Positions 44,277 to 53,826 of a DNA stretch of 64,000 bases are shown here, in pieces. Under the pieces are notes generated by a model. It saw nothing but the letters and a program-made list of their open reading frames with translations, searched no databases and was not told where the DNA came from. How positions within the stretch are numbered: position 1 is the stretch's first letter; every line of letters starts with the position of its first letter. A program made the translations under genes and the position numbers. Origin of the DNA: Cryomorpha sp963741985 (GTDB lineage Bacteria > Bacteroidota > Bacteroidia > Flavobacteriales_D > Cryomorphaceae); NCBI GenBank assembly GCA_963741985.1, contig CAVUKD010000002.1, forward strand, positions 1,240,001-1,304,000, written 5' to 3'.

Positions 44277-46166
44277 TTATCTTCCAACGAAGATCATAAG
44301 TACCGAAATGTCTGACGGCGATACCCCACTAATTCGTGAAGCCTGACCAATGGTTTTGGGCTTTATTTCGGTAAGCTTCTGTTTCGCTTCCGTTGAAAGT
44401 GATTTTAGTTTGGAATAATCAAAATTGTCGTGCAGTTTGATGTCCTCCAAGCGAGAGATCTTATCAGCCATCTCTTGTTCTTTATTTAAATAGCCTTCGT
44501 ATTTCATTTGGATTTCGCAGGCTTCTATCGATTCGATCAGGAGCTCCTCTCCTACTTTTACTTTAAGATTTTTCTGAAATTTTTGCAAATATGGACTTCC
44601 CTTAATGATATCCTTAATTCCCATTTGGGGGCGCGTAACAAGAGATTTCGCTTTTACCTGTTGATCGATTGGACTAGATGAATGTTGCTCCAGTATTGGA
44701 TTTATCTCTTCAGGTGTAATTCCGGTTTTTGAAAATGAATTCTCAATGGTCTGAATCGTTTCTCGTTTTAATTCTACTCGCTTCAATCTCGATTCATCTG
44801 CCAATCCCAATGCATGCGCTTTTGGTGTGAGGCGTATATCTGCATTATCCTGACGAAGTAAAATACGATATTCGGCTCGTGAAGTAAACATACGATAAGG
44901 CTCTTCGGTACCTTTCGTGATCAGATCATCGATCAAAACTCCGATATAAGCCTCGCTTCTCTGAAGAGTGAAAGGCTCCTTTGCCGTAGTTTTTTGATGC
45001 GCATTTATTCCAGCCATCATTCCCTGACAAGCAGCTTCTTCATATCCCGTAGTCCCATTAATCTGTCCTGCAAAATAGAGGTTTTCAATAATTTTAGTTT
45101 CAAGGGTATGATGAAGCTGTGTGGGCGGAAAATAATCGTATTCGATGGCATATCCCGGTCGAAACATTTTGGCATTCTCTAATCCAGGAATTTTATGAAT
45201 TGCTGCCAATTGGATATCCTCAGGCAGACTCGAACTAAATCCATTTAAATATATCTCTACAGTCCGGATTCCTTCCGGCTCTACAAAAATTTGATGCCTG
45301 TTACGCTCCGAGAAACGATTGATTTTATCTTCAATAGAAGGGCAATATCGAGGTCCAATTGATTTTATACGCCCATTAAACATTGGAGATTTATCAAATC
45401 CCGAACGAAGGATATCATGAACTTCAGGATTGGTATAAGTAATATGACATGGACGCTGATCCGGAACCGGTCTCGTATCACTAAAAGAAAATTTTCCGGG
45501 ATTTTCATCACCAGGTTGTTCCTCCATTTTTGTGTAGTCAATACTTCTTCCATCTAATCGAGGAGGCGTTCCGGTCTTCATTCTACCCTGATCGAATCCG
45601 TGGTTTATGAGCTGTTCAGTGATTCCAAAAGAAGCTTTTTCACCAGCTCTTCCACCACCAAATTGTTTTTCCCCAATATGAATTAATCCATTCAGAAAAG
45701 TTCCGCTCGTTACTATTACAGCCTTACTCTTTATATGAATTCCAATGCTCGTAACTACACCACCTACCTTACCGGCTGGATCGATTATTAGCTCTTTTAC
45801 CATATCCTGGAAGAAATCAAGATTAGGAGTTTGTTCGAGCATAAAGCGCCATTCTTCCGCAAATTTCATGCGGTCATTTTGTGTCCGCGGACTCCACATT
45901 GCGGGTCCTTTTGATTTATTGAGCATTCGAAACTGAATCGTACTGCGGTCGCTAACAATTCCAGAATATCCGCCCATCGCATCTATCTCCCTCACAATCT
46001 GGCCTTTAGCGACTCCGCCCATCGCAGGATTACAAGACATCTGACCAATGGTATTCATATTCATCGTCACCATTAATACACTGGATCCCAGATTTGCGGC
46101 AGCAGCAGCAGCCTCGTTTCCGGCATGGCCGCCACCTACCACGATTACGTCGTACTCTTTTAGCAT
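44277..46166 (-). CDS. mnmG: tRNA uridine-34 carboxymethylaminomethyl synthase MnmG
   Basis: A 629-residue FAD enzyme that, with MnmE, modifies wobble U34 of several tRNAs. The FAD-binding motif is VGGGHAGNEAAAAAANLG (about residues 9-26); TFLNGLIHIGEKQFGGGRAGE and MKTGTPPRLDGR are family blocks. The C-terminal helical domain is complete. In many bacteria mnmG lies near the replication origin with the par genes, which agrees with the two parS-like sites at its 3' end. Confidence 0.97.
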   Translation of the reverse strand: MLKEYDVIVVGGGHAGNEAAAAAANLGSSVLMVTMNMNTIGQMSCNPAMGGVAKGQIVREIDAMGGYSGIVSDRSTIQFRMLNKSKGPAMWSPRTQNDRMKFAEEWRFMLEQTPNLDFFQDMVKELIIDPAGKVGGVVTSIGIHIKSKAVIVTSGTFLNGLIHIGEKQFGGGRAGEKASFGITEQLINHGFDQGRMKTGTPPRLDGRSIDYTKMEEQPGDENPGKFSFSDTRPVPDQRPCHITYTNPEVHDILRSGFDKSPMFNGRIKSIGPRYCPSIEDKINRFSERNRHQIFVEPEGIRTVEIYLNGFSSSLPEDIQLAAIHKIPGLENAKMFRPGYAIEYDYFPPTQLHHTLETKIIENLYFAGQINGTTGYEEAACQGMMAGINAHQKTTAKEPFTLQRSEAYIGVLIDDLITKGTEEPYRMFTSRAEYRILLRQDNADIRLTPKAHALGLADESRLKRVELKRETIQTIENSFSKTGITPEEINPILEQHSSSPIDQQVKAKSLVTRPQMGIKDIIKGSPYLQKFQKNLKVKVGEELLIESIEACEIQMKYEGYLNKEQEMADKISRLEDIKLHDNFDYSKLKSLSTEAKQKLTEIKPKTIGQASRISGVSPSDISVLMIFVGR

Positions 46167-46187
46167 GGATATGGCTTTTTAGGGAAA

Positions 46188-46616
46188 TTAAAAAGTGCGC
46201 AAAGATAAGTAATAATCTTCTTTACGAGTCATTTGCGTTTTTTGGTCACTACCCTTATCGTTGTATCCACATAAGTGGAGAATGCCATGAATCATTACAC
46301 GATACAATTCGTCAATTTCTCCCTGAGAGAAATCAACGGCATTTTCGCGAATTCGTTCTATACTTATATATATTTCACCCGAAATATTATTACCCTCGGA
46401 ATAGTCAAATGTAATGACATCGGTAAAAGTATCGTGATCCAGAAATTGACGGTTTATCTCAATAAGCTTTTCATCAGTAGTGAAAACGAATGATATTTCA
46501 CCTGCAGAAAAATTCTCTGCTTCTATTGAATTATTGACCCACCGTGATACTTCTGATGGATTTTCAATTTTGAAATTTATTCCATCGGAATAAAAAGAAA
46601 CAGGATATTCAGCCAT
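46188..46616 (-). CDS. ybeY: Endoribonuclease YbeY
   Basis: A 142-residue metal-dependent RNase for 16S rRNA maturation. The metal site is MIHGILHLCGYNDKG near the C-terminus: two His are present, while the third position of the H-x3-H-x5-H motif is Asp, a variant seen in Bacteroidota. The ATG at 46616 avoids overlap with the upstream gene, which ends at 46618. It follows the anti-sigma-type ATPase gene with a one-base gap. Confidence 0.92.
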   Translation of the reverse strand: MAEYPVSFYSDGINFKIENPSEVSRWVNNSIEAENFSAGEISFVFTTDEKLIEINRQFLDHDTFTDVITFDYSEGNNISGEIYISIERIRENAVDFSQGEIDELYRVMIHGILHLCGYNDKGSDQKTQMTRKEDYYLSLRTF

Positions 46617-46617
46617 T

Positions 46618-47061
46618 TCAGGCGGAAACCTCAATCGGTTTAGAAAGATTCAGGAACCGTAATTCTACAATACGACCATCCTCAGAAAATTTCATTTCGT
46701 CGGAAAGATGGCTCATCAGAAATACTCCGCGACCATTCGGTTTTTCTAGATTTTCGGGCGATGTAGGATCAGGAATATTTTCAAAATCAAAACCAGGTCC
46801 CTCATCTTCGATACGAAAGTAGAATGTATCCTTATCGGCTTGATACTGCACTTTCACTACCTTCTCGGGATCCTGTTTATTGCCATGGTATATGGCATTG
46901 TTCACAGCCTCGGTGAGGGCAATCAGGATATTCCCATAGTGCTCTTCGCGGATACTATATTGCTCACAAAGTTGATCGATTAGCCTTTCAACTATCGTAA
47001 TGTTTTCGCCTTTTGATGAAAAATCAATATTTTCCATTTTTTTAGATTCAATCGGTGTCAT
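46618..47061 (-). CDS. Anti-sigma regulatory factor-like ATP-binding protein
   Basis: A 147-residue stand-alone GHKL ATPase (HATPase_c_2) of the RsbW/SpoIIAB type. The N box is ALTEAVNNAIYHGN (about residues 50-63), G1 is EDEGPGFD and G2 is NGRGVFLM. Proteins of this type phosphorylate anti-sigma antagonists or bind sigma factors. No antagonist gene is adjacent. The SpoIIE phosphatase at 25.8 kb is a plausible partner class, but this is inference. An ATG at 47061 is used; a TTG one codon upstream is possible. Confidence 0.85.
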   Translation of the reverse strand: MTPIESKKMENIDFSSKGENITIVERLIDQLCEQYSIREEHYGNILIALTEAVNNAIYHGNKQDPEKVVKVQYQADKDTFYFRIEDEGPGFDFENIPDPTSPENLEKPNGRGVFLMSHLSDEMKFSEDGRIVELRFLNLSKPIEVSA

Positions 47062-47067
47062 CAATTC

Positions 47068-50000
47068 TTAGTTCTCAAAATTAAGAAAATATTCATTTAC
47101 ACGCTCTTTATAATACGGTTTTAAATCTGGCGGTACTGTTCGAAGCATTTCTACCTCTCGAGCTTTGCGTTTATTATACTCTAAATAACGTTCGGGGTTA
47201 CTCGGTTCGTATGCTTTTGGTGAATTACTTTCGCGCTTATTATCTTGCTCCCGCTCCCGTTCGGCTTTTTCGGATTTTAAAAGGCGTGTAAGGATGTTTT
47301 GTTGGCGTCGAATGGTTTCTTGAGTAATATCCTGATTCACAAGATCGCGCTCGGTATCTTCCATTTCTTTGGCAATGTCTTTCAAACCATTCCCCTCGCC
47401 TTGTCCCTGTTCGTTCAATTTTTGAGCCATTTTCTCCACCTCCCGACGAATGGCCGCTTGTTCTGCCGCCATTTGAGCGAGCTCTTTGCTCATTCCCTGA
47501 CCACCCATGCCGGGTTTCTGGCCGCCTTCTTTCTTTCCTTTTTCGAGTGCTTTTTGCATTTGATCCAGTTTTTTACCCATCGCTTCCTGCATCTTGCTCA
47601 TTTTTCCTTCCGATGGTTTTTTTCCCATCCCACCAGGTTTTTCACAATTTCCTTTTCCGGGATTTTGGCTTGACATGGCTATTTGCATTTGCTGCAAAGC
47701 CTCATCCAGGAGTAGTGCCAGGTTGTTATAAGAAGTCATTGCATATTGCTGATGGGTGGTAGCATCAGAAGTTTTGCGTTCACCAATATCGTCCAATGCA
47801 GCCGAGATATTCTGGTTTACCAGTCCTATTTCTCGATTAACAATAGGTTGTATTTGTGCTACCCTCTTGCTCAATGCAAAAAGAGAATCTTCTACCATTT
47901 TACTATCGTCTTCGAGTTTCTTTTGTTTTCGGCCCCAATCCACATATTTTGGGTCGTCGCGTTCAATTTTGCCAAGATTATCCATGATCGATTCCTGATC
48001 AAAGGAAAGCTGTATTATGTTCTCCAAAAGTGCACGCAAAGCATCCATATCTTCCTGCTGCTGTTGGGATTGCTGAGATGTCATCGATGCTTGCATTTGT
48101 TGAGCCATTTCATCCATTTTGTCGCCAGCATTCTGCTGTGATTCAGAGGCTTTGTTCTTTTTATTGTTCTCTAATTGCTCGGATGACTCTTCCTGTTCGT
48201 CACTTATTTCCTGTTGCTGATCCTCAGTTTTTGGAAGGTCATTTGGAGTTTCTAATTCCTCATTTTGTTTTTCAAGATTGGCAATGTCTTTCTTTATTTC
48301 GTCAAATTCTTTGCTGAGTTCATCCTGCTCTTTCTTCAGTTCTTCTTTCGATTTTTCACCGTCTTTCGATTCCTTACTCAGGTCTTTCTGTTTTTCTGCG
48401 AGCTCTTCGAGTTTATCCATTGTTTTCTCAAAATCTTGCTCAAATTCCATTTGTTTGAAAATTTCCAATGTCCTGTCGAGATTTTTCTCTAAATCTTCAT
48501 TGCTCATTTTCATTTTTTCGAGCTCCTGACGCACTTGTTCCTGATCGAGTTTTTTCATCAACTCTTCCAGTTTTTTGTACATCTCCTTCATCTCGGGACT
48601 CATCAGCTCATCAAACATTTTTTCGAGTTGTTGCTGTTTTTTTACAATGTTTTCACTTTGCTGCTTATATTTTTCCTGATTCTGCTGAGATAATTCTCGT
48701 TCGTTTTTCAGTTGATTTACATCATTTTCCAATTGTTTTTGCTTGTCGAGCAAATCTTGGATCTGTTTTTTATCCTGCCAAGTCATTTCATTTTTCTGAA
48801 GCAGGTCTTTGTTCAACTCACCCAGTTCTTTTTGTAATTCTGCCGCATCCTTAATTCCTTTCTCAAGCTTTTCCTTGACGTTTTCCGCAGAGTCTTTTCT
48901 TTGCTGATCCAATTCATCCAAGGTAGGGGCTTTAAAGCTTTTTTGAGCGCTTTTTGCCGATTTAGCACCGTTTACCCCGTCATTATCCCAGACTTCGAAA
49001 TAGTAATTTACTGCGTCACCCGGGTTGATTCCCAGCTGATTAAAATCTTCATAATGAAAGAATTCCTGTGCTGTGTTTCGGTTCACATCCATTTTTTTGA
49101 TCACAGTACTGTCCGCTTTATCTGCACGATGTACCGAATAGTGAAAAACCAATTTTGATATTCCATAGTCGTCACTGATATTCCCTGCGAAATAGATTCT
49201 GCCGGCATCGGTCGAGTCTTTGGTATCCTGAACTTGAATCTGCGGGTACGCATCTCTTAAGACATCAATGCGGTAATGAATCGTGTCCTTGCCACCAACA
49301 ATTGTATTTAGCGCAGCCACATCGTAGGATTGATTTTTAAAAACTTGACGCTGATAGCGAAAAAACTCGTCATTTACCTGATCTAAATCTACTGCTGTAT
49401 CCGGAAATTGAAGGAAGAGTGTTTCGGTGTTCTGTGTAGAGAATTTCCATTCAATACGCGTTCCTTCAGGCACTTGTAGATTGCCCACATTGTTCAGTTT
49501 CTCATTAGCCTTGCCTATATATGAAGGATAAGAAAGATTTACATCAAAATGCACGATAGAAGGTGTAGGCATTACTTGCAGCGTATGTTGCACACTATAA
49601 AACCCATCTGCAAAAAGTTTGAAGGGAATTTCATTTCGCACATTCCGGAAAGTATAATGATATGTGCCATCGGTATTACGCTTCATGCGAAAGAGCTTAC
49701 CACCTAAATCGAGGCTCATTGATCCCGGAGCATATTCGCCAGTGGTTTTTACCGAAAGGATGAAATCTTCATTAAGCGGCACTTTTAAGGAATCGTTTCC
49801 GAGAATAAATTCGAATGGGGCTTTTGGAATATATTCCACATTGTAGGATACGATTCTTTCGCTGCCGTCTCTCAAAATAGAGGGTGAAACGACGAGCAAA
49901 ATAATCGCCAAAATTATGGGCGGCGCTATGAAGCGAATGTATTTTTTGTTTTCACCAAAATTTACTGCTGAGGCAAAAGGAATAGGTTGAAGTGCATCAA

Positions 50001-50412
50001 TTCGCTGGTCGATGCTTGCCGAAATAAGGCTTGTATCTTCACGGCTCAGCTCAGCTTGTCGTTTGAGCTGTAATGTATTGAGGAGTTTGTCGCTAATATC
50101 CGGAAAATGAGCTCCAATGATCTTCGACGCCTCGTCGTGCGAGATGAGCTGCCCCATTCGCATGAGCTTGAAAGCCGGAATAAGTATAAATTTGACAAAG
50201 AGAATAAGAAAAACGGAGATCAACCCATAGAATAAACCTGCGCGAACAACACTTGGAAACCGACCAAAATATTCGAGAATCGCAGAAATCAGAAAAGCCG
50301 CTAAAGTAATAGCAACGAAATAGATACTTCCCCGAATAATCTGATTCACGTAGTACTTTCGTGTAAAAGCATCCAGCTTTTCTATGAGCTTCTCGTAGGC
50401 CGTTTCTTTCAT
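47068..50412 (-). CDS. DUF4175 family membrane protein with long coiled coil
   Basis: A 1114-residue protein. Three N-terminal membrane helices (about residues 26-50, 58-84 and 160-180) precede a beta-rich extracytoplasmic part. From about residue 530 onward there is a very long Lys/Glu/Gln-rich coiled coil, with a Met/Gly/Lys-rich patch near 930-990 (KPGMGGQGMSKEL). The family is found in Bacteroidota; its function is unknown to me, with an envelope role the natural guess. The ATG at 50412 was chosen over a TTG five codons upstream. Confidence 0.82.
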   Translation of the reverse strand: MKETAYEKLIEKLDAFTRKYYVNQIIRGSIYFVAITLAAFLISAILEYFGRFPSVVRAGLFYGLISVFLILFVKFILIPAFKLMRMGQLISHDEASKIIGAHFPDISDKLLNTLQLKRQAELSREDTSLISASIDQRIDALQPIPFASAVNFGENKKYIRFIAPPIILAIILLVVSPSILRDGSERIVSYNVEYIPKAPFEFILGNDSLKVPLNEDFILSVKTTGEYAPGSMSLDLGGKLFRMKRNTDGTYHYTFRNVRNEIPFKLFADGFYSVQHTLQVMPTPSIVHFDVNLSYPSYIGKANEKLNNVGNLQVPEGTRIEWKFSTQNTETLFLQFPDTAVDLDQVNDEFFRYQRQVFKNQSYDVAALNTIVGGKDTIHYRIDVLRDAYPQIQVQDTKDSTDAGRIYFAGNISDDYGISKLVFHYSVHRADKADSTVIKKMDVNRNTAQEFFHYEDFNQLGINPGDAVNYYFEVWDNDGVNGAKSAKSAQKSFKAPTLDELDQQRKDSAENVKEKLEKGIKDAAELQKELGELNKDLLQKNEMTWQDKKQIQDLLDKQKQLENDVNQLKNERELSQQNQEKYKQQSENIVKKQQQLEKMFDELMSPEMKEMYKKLEELMKKLDQEQVRQELEKMKMSNEDLEKNLDRTLEIFKQMEFEQDFEKTMDKLEELAEKQKDLSKESKDGEKSKEELKKEQDELSKEFDEIKKDIANLEKQNEELETPNDLPKTEDQQQEISDEQEESSEQLENNKKNKASESQQNAGDKMDEMAQQMQASMTSQQSQQQQEDMDALRALLENIIQLSFDQESIMDNLGKIERDDPKYVDWGRKQKKLEDDSKMVEDSLFALSKRVAQIQPIVNREIGLVNQNISAALDDIGERKTSDATTHQQYAMTSYNNLALLLDEALQQMQIAMSSQNPGKGNCEKPGGMGKKPSEGKMSKMQEAMGKKLDQMQKALEKGKKEGGQKPGMGGQGMSKELAQMAAEQAAIRREVEKMAQKLNEQGQGEGNGLKDIAKEMEDTERDLVNQDITQETIRRQQNILTRLLKSEKAEREREQDNKRESNSPKAYEPSNPERYLEYNKRKAREVEMLRTVPPDLKPYYKERVNEYFLNFEN

Positions 50413-50480
50413 GTTATCAAAATACAACCACTCTGAGGTTTACAGCAGTGTCGCGAAGTTAAGGATTGTTAAGCTAAATG

Positions 50481-51320
50481 TCACTTTTTGGCCAAAGTAT
50501 ATTTGCTAAGGTTTAGCACTCTGCTATCCCTCGCTTTTAGACCTAGCCAACCGCTATCTATACATTTGAGCTTATTAAACGCCATTTCGGCAATCATATT
50601 TTCCAAAGGCATTTGAGGTGAATAAGTATTCAATATCAAATAGCCTCCTTTATTTAAAAGAGAGGCAGTAGTTTTGACAAGAAGGGGAAGGAGTTCTTCA
50701 ATTTTCCATCGCTCACCATTTTTTCCGCGGCCGTATACAGGCGGATCCATAATAATGAAGTCGTATTTGTGGTTTCGTTTTTCTTCGCGAAGCGCAAATT
50801 TCAAAGCATCTTCACAAACCCAATGAATCTTAGCTATCCCCGATTTCTCAGCGTTTTGCACAGCTTGCTTGAGAATAGATTTGGAAGAGTCGTTATGAAA
50901 AACGTCTGCACCGGCCTTTGCCGAGACCAATGAGGCGATCCCTGTATAACCAAAAAGATTGAGCATTTTTTGTCCCGGTTTTATAGTCCTTTCGAGAAAT
51001 CGCCAATGCTTTTCCTGTTCCGGAAATACGCCGGGATGTTTGAATTTTCCCGGTTTCAATTCCAGTACGATCTTTCCGTATTTTCCGTGATATTCCGAAG
51101 TCCATGAGTCAGGCAATCCATTCAAATTAATCCACTTGCCTACTGTTTTGCCGGAATCATCATAATAACCGTGAGCCTCTGACCCCCAGTATGATGGCGG
51201 CATTTTGGCGCGCCGGTTTGCCAGAACTTCCGGTCGGTCGAGAATAACTTTCCCATAGCGCTCGAGTTTTCGGCCACCACCAAAATCCAAAAGTTCGTAA
51301 TCTAGACCATTTTTCGCCAT
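50481..51320 (-). CDS. Class I SAM-dependent RNA methyltransferase (RlmI/RlmK-like)
   Basis: A 279-residue protein. Motif I is MLNLFGYTGIASLVSAKAGA (about residues 123-142), the ribose-binding acidic residue follows in HNDSSKS, and the catalytic-loop motif is IIMDPPVYGRG. This pattern fits the rRNA cytosine methyltransferase group (PF10672). It lacks an N-terminal PUA domain, so it is a short version. Exact target base not determinable. Divergent from gltX. Confidence 0.85.
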   Translation of the reverse strand: MAKNGLDYELLDFGGGRKLERYGKVILDRPEVLANRRAKMPPSYWGSEAHGYYDDSGKTVGKWINLNGLPDSWTSEYHGKYGKIVLELKPGKFKHPGVFPEQEKHWRFLERTIKPGQKMLNLFGYTGIASLVSAKAGADVFHNDSSKSILKQAVQNAEKSGIAKIHWVCEDALKFALREEKRNHKYDFIIMDPPVYGRGKNGERWKIEELLPLLVKTTASLLNKGGYLILNTYSPQMPLENMIAEMAFNKLKCIDSGWLGLKARDSRVLNLSKYTLAKK

Positions 51321-51351
51321 GCAGCGAAGATACGCTTCTCATCAAATAGCC

Positions 51352-51359
51352 TATCTTTG
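51352..51359 (+). promoter_or_regulatory. Candidate -7 element for gltX
   Basis: TATCTTTG, an exact consensus match, between the divergent methyltransferase and gltX, about 58 bases before the gltX ATG. No clear -33 element. Confidence 0.45.
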
Positions 51360-51417
51360 CAGCCTGAAAAATTCTGACTAAGCTTAAAATCAAGTCAGAA
51401 GAAATTTTTGAGAGATT

Positions 51418-52947
51418 ATGACTGAAAAAAGAGTACGCGTTCGATTTGCACCCAGCCCAACAGGACCTCTCCATATTGGGGGAGTTCGGACCGCTTTATA
51501 CAATTATTTATTTGCACGAAAACACGGTGGCGATTTCTTGTTACGCATAGAGGATACCGATCAAAATCGCTACGTGGAAGGAGCAGAGCAATACGTGATC
51601 AATGCACTGAAATGGTGTGGGATGATTCCTGATGAAGGTCCAGGGTTTGGTGGCGATTACGGGCCTTACCGGCAAAGTGAACGTAAAGAATCTTACCGCG
51701 AATTTGCCGATCAACTCGTGAACAGCGGCAATGCGTATTACGCTTTCGATACGGCCGAAGACCTCGAAGCCATGCGCGATCGTCTTAAAAAAGCCAAAGT
51801 CGCTTCGCCCCAGTACAACGCGATTACACGTGAATCAATGCGCAACTCACTCACAATGAGCGCTGACGATGTGAAAAGACTGATAGATTCGGGAGCACCA
51901 TACGTTATTCGGTTTAAAATGCCTCGTAAACAAGAAGTGCGTGTTCACGATTTGATTCGGGGATGGGTGCTTGTCCAGTCGGATCAGCTCGACGATAAGG
52001 TGCTTTTCAAGAGCGATGGAATGCCCACTTACCATTTGGCAAATATCGTTGATGATCATAAAATGAAAATCACACACGTTATTCGTGGGGAAGAATGGCT
52101 TCCATCGGCACCTCTTCATGTATTGCTTTATGAAGCATTTGGTTGGGAAGCTCCTCAATTTGCGCACCTGCCACTACTTTTAAAACCTGATGGAAATGGA
52201 AAATTGAGTAAACGTGATGGCGATCGACTCGGGTTTCCAGTGTTTCCTTTGGAATGGACGGATCCTACTACAGGAGAAAAATCAAGTGGTTACCGCGAAC
52301 AAGGTTATTTTGAAGATGCATTTATCAATATGCTCGCCTTTTTGGGATGGAATCCCGGAACGCAGCAGGAGATTTTTTCAATGGATCAACTTATTGAAGC
52401 GTTCTCCCTTGAACGTGTTGGAAAAGCCGGAGCCAAATTTGATCCCGATAAAACAAAGTGGTTCAACCAGCAATATTTACGTTCAAAATCGGATGAAGAA
52501 TTGGCGGAAGCCATAAAGTCGATTGTTGTCGAAAAGGGGTTTGATAAATCGCCTGAATATGTAGCTGCAGTATGCAGATTGATGAAGGAGCGCGCCTCAT
52601 TTATCCCGGAAATTGTGAATAATGGGCTCTATCTTTTTGAGCGTCCTGAGATTTTTGATGAAAAAACCGTAAGCAAAAAATGGAAGGATGAAACTCCTGA
52701 GAGAATGCATGGTTTAATGAATGAATTTAAGACTTTGAACCCATTTCAGGCTTCTGATATTGAGAACGCCTTCAAAGAATATATCACACACGAGAACCTT
52801 GGTATGGGTGCTGTTTTACCAAATCTACGTCTTCTCATTACCGGCGAAGGAATGGGACCAAGCATGTTTGAAATTATGGCATTGCTCGGAAAAGAAGAGA
52901 GCTTAGCCCGAATGGAAGTGGGAATCGAAAAACTCACACATGCATAA
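51418..52947 (+). CDS. gltX: Glutamate-tRNA ligase
   Basis: A 509-residue class I synthetase. The HIGH-equivalent is HIG at residues 19-21 in SPTGPLHIGGVRT; the KMSKS-equivalent is K262-L-S-K-R266. The C-terminal helical anticodon-binding domain is complete. The partial gatA at the window end shows that a GatCAB amidotransferase is encoded, so GltX might also mischarge tRNA-Gln; this depends on whether a GlnRS exists. It overlaps folB by eight bases. Confidence 0.97.
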   Translation: MTEKRVRVRFAPSPTGPLHIGGVRTALYNYLFARKHGGDFLLRIEDTDQNRYVEGAEQYVINALKWCGMIPDEGPGFGGDYGPYRQSERKESYREFADQLVNSGNAYYAFDTAEDLEAMRDRLKKAKVASPQYNAITRESMRNSLTMSADDVKRLIDSGAPYVIRFKMPRKQEVRVHDLIRGWVLVQSDQLDDKVLFKSDGMPTYHLANIVDDHKMKITHVIRGEEWLPSAPLHVLLYEAFGWEAPQFAHLPLLLKPDGNGKLSKRDGDRLGFPVFPLEWTDPTTGEKSSGYREQGYFEDAFINMLAFLGWNPGTQQEIFSMDQLIEAFSLERVGKAGAKFDPDKTKWFNQQYLRSKSDEELAEAIKSIVVEKGFDKSPEYVAAVCRLMKERASFIPEIVNNGLYLFERPEIFDEKTVSKKWKDETPERMHGLMNEFKTLNPFQASDIENAFKEYITHENLGMGAVLPNLRLLITGEGMGPSMFEIMALLGKEESLARMEVGIEKLTHA

Positions 52948-53290
52948 AATTGAAGTCAATGGAATAAAGGTTTATGCCTACCACGGCTGCTTAGCCGAAG
53001 AAGAGCGCATTGGAGGAAATTATATAGTTGATCTAAGTGTTTCGGCCGACTTAACTCCCTCTTTTGCAAGTGACAAACTTCATGACACGATTGATTATGT
53101 GCTCCTTAATCAGATAGTAGAAGAGGAAATGGAAATCCGTTCAAAACTTATAGAGCAGGTGGCGTATAGAATTTTGAAACGAATCCGGGAGAGCGACCGT
53201 AGAATTGAAAACGCAAGTGTAAAAGTACGCAAGCTTACACCTCCGATAAATGGCGACGTGGAAGAGGTAGCGGTTTTTATTGAAGGATAA
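52940..53290 (+). CDS. folB: Dihydroneopterin aldolase
   Basis: A 116-residue enzyme of folate synthesis that converts dihydroneopterin to 6-hydroxymethyl-dihydropterin and glycolaldehyde. The VYAYHGCLAEEERIGG start, the DTIDYVLL segment and KLTPPINGDVEEVAVFIE at the end (with the substrate-pocket Lys) are diagnostic. Length is normal. It starts inside the last codons of gltX, so it is co-transcribed with it. Confidence 0.94.
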   Translation: MHKIEVNGIKVYAYHGCLAEEERIGGNYIVDLSVSADLTPSFASDKLHDTIDYVLLNQIVEEEMEIRSKLIEQVAYRILKRIRESDRRIENASVKVRKLTPPINGDVEEVAVFIEG

Positions 53291-53412
53291 TTTAATTACG
53301 AATTACCAATTACGATTTTCGCAGTTTCTTTGTGCGCTCCAAGGAACAAGAACGGAAGTACGAATCACCAAAAACCTATTGATTAATGCTGGTTTAATCG
53401 GTTAATAATTTT

Positions 53413-53420
53413 TATCTTCG
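53413..53420 (+). promoter_or_regulatory. Candidate -7 element for tRNA-Cys
   Basis: TATCTTCG, one mismatch from TAnnTTTG, 18 bases before the mature tRNA start. Confidence 0.4.
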
Positions 53421-53437
53421 CACACTTTACAAAGCAA

Positions 53438-53508
53438 GGTCTCGTGGCCGAGCGGTTAGGCAACGGTCTGCAAAACCGTGTACAGCGGTTCAAATCCGCT
53501 CGAGACCT
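53438..53508 (+). tRNA. tRNA-Cys (GCA)
   Basis: A 71-nt cloverleaf. Acceptor GGTCTCG/CGAGACC, anticodon stem ACGGT/ACCGT with loop CTGCAAA (GCA at 53470-53472), T arm AGCGG-TTCAAAT-CCGCT, discriminator T, CCA not encoded. Its 3' end occurs twice more downstream. A GC-rich hairpin terminator follows. Confidence 0.93.
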
Positions 53509-53521
53509 CAGAGTGACAAAT

Positions 53522-53550
53522 CCTGAACGCCGGCGGCGTTCAGGGTTTTT
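53522..53550 (+). terminator. Intrinsic terminator after tRNA-Cys
   Basis: CCTGAACGCC pairs perfectly with GGCGTTCAGG (10-bp stem, 3-base loop), followed by a T run. Confidence 0.85.
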
Positions 53551-53667
53551 TGTTTTGAAACAAGCCAAGCATGCTTGTGCGAAGATTGAAAACAAAAAAC
53601 AGGAATTCGTGCGAGAGCGCGAATTGATTTGTTATCGACCTTAGGGTAATTGCGGAAAGCCGAAGGC

Positions 53668-53717
53668 AATCCGCTCGAGACCTCAAGGAAACCCTACAGT
53701 TGAAAGATTGTAGGGTT
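53668..53717 (+). repeat. tRNA-Cys 3'-end duplicate 1 with terminator
   Basis: AATCCGCTCGAGACCTCA is identical to the last bases of tRNA-Cys plus two flanking bases (53493-53510). It is followed after four bases by a hairpin with 9-bp stem AACCCTACA/TGTAGGGTT (53690-53717) and a T run. This hairpin differs from the one next to the intact tRNA and may be the ancestral tRNA-Cys terminator, displaced by an insertion. Confidence 0.8.
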
Positions 53718-53776
53718 TTTTATTGATATAAATTTTTGAATGGTTGATTTCGAGCGGAGTTGAACCGTGCGGTTCA

Positions 53777-53808
53777 AACGGCTTAGCCCTCATGAGTTCC
53801 TTTAAAAA
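53777..53808 (+). repeat. Short direct repeat, copy A
   Basis: AAACGGC, two variable bases, then AGCCCTCATGAGTTCC and a TTTAAAAA tail. Repeats at 53827-53858 with two differences; period 50 bases. It lies between the two tRNA-Cys 3'-end duplicates. Confidence 0.7.
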
Positions 53809-53826
53809 AGAATCATTTCACGAATA

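Noticed and set aside
53444..53644. Open frame starting inside tRNA-Cys
   Set aside because: It translates the tRNA and its terminator; no protein-like composition and no plausible start.
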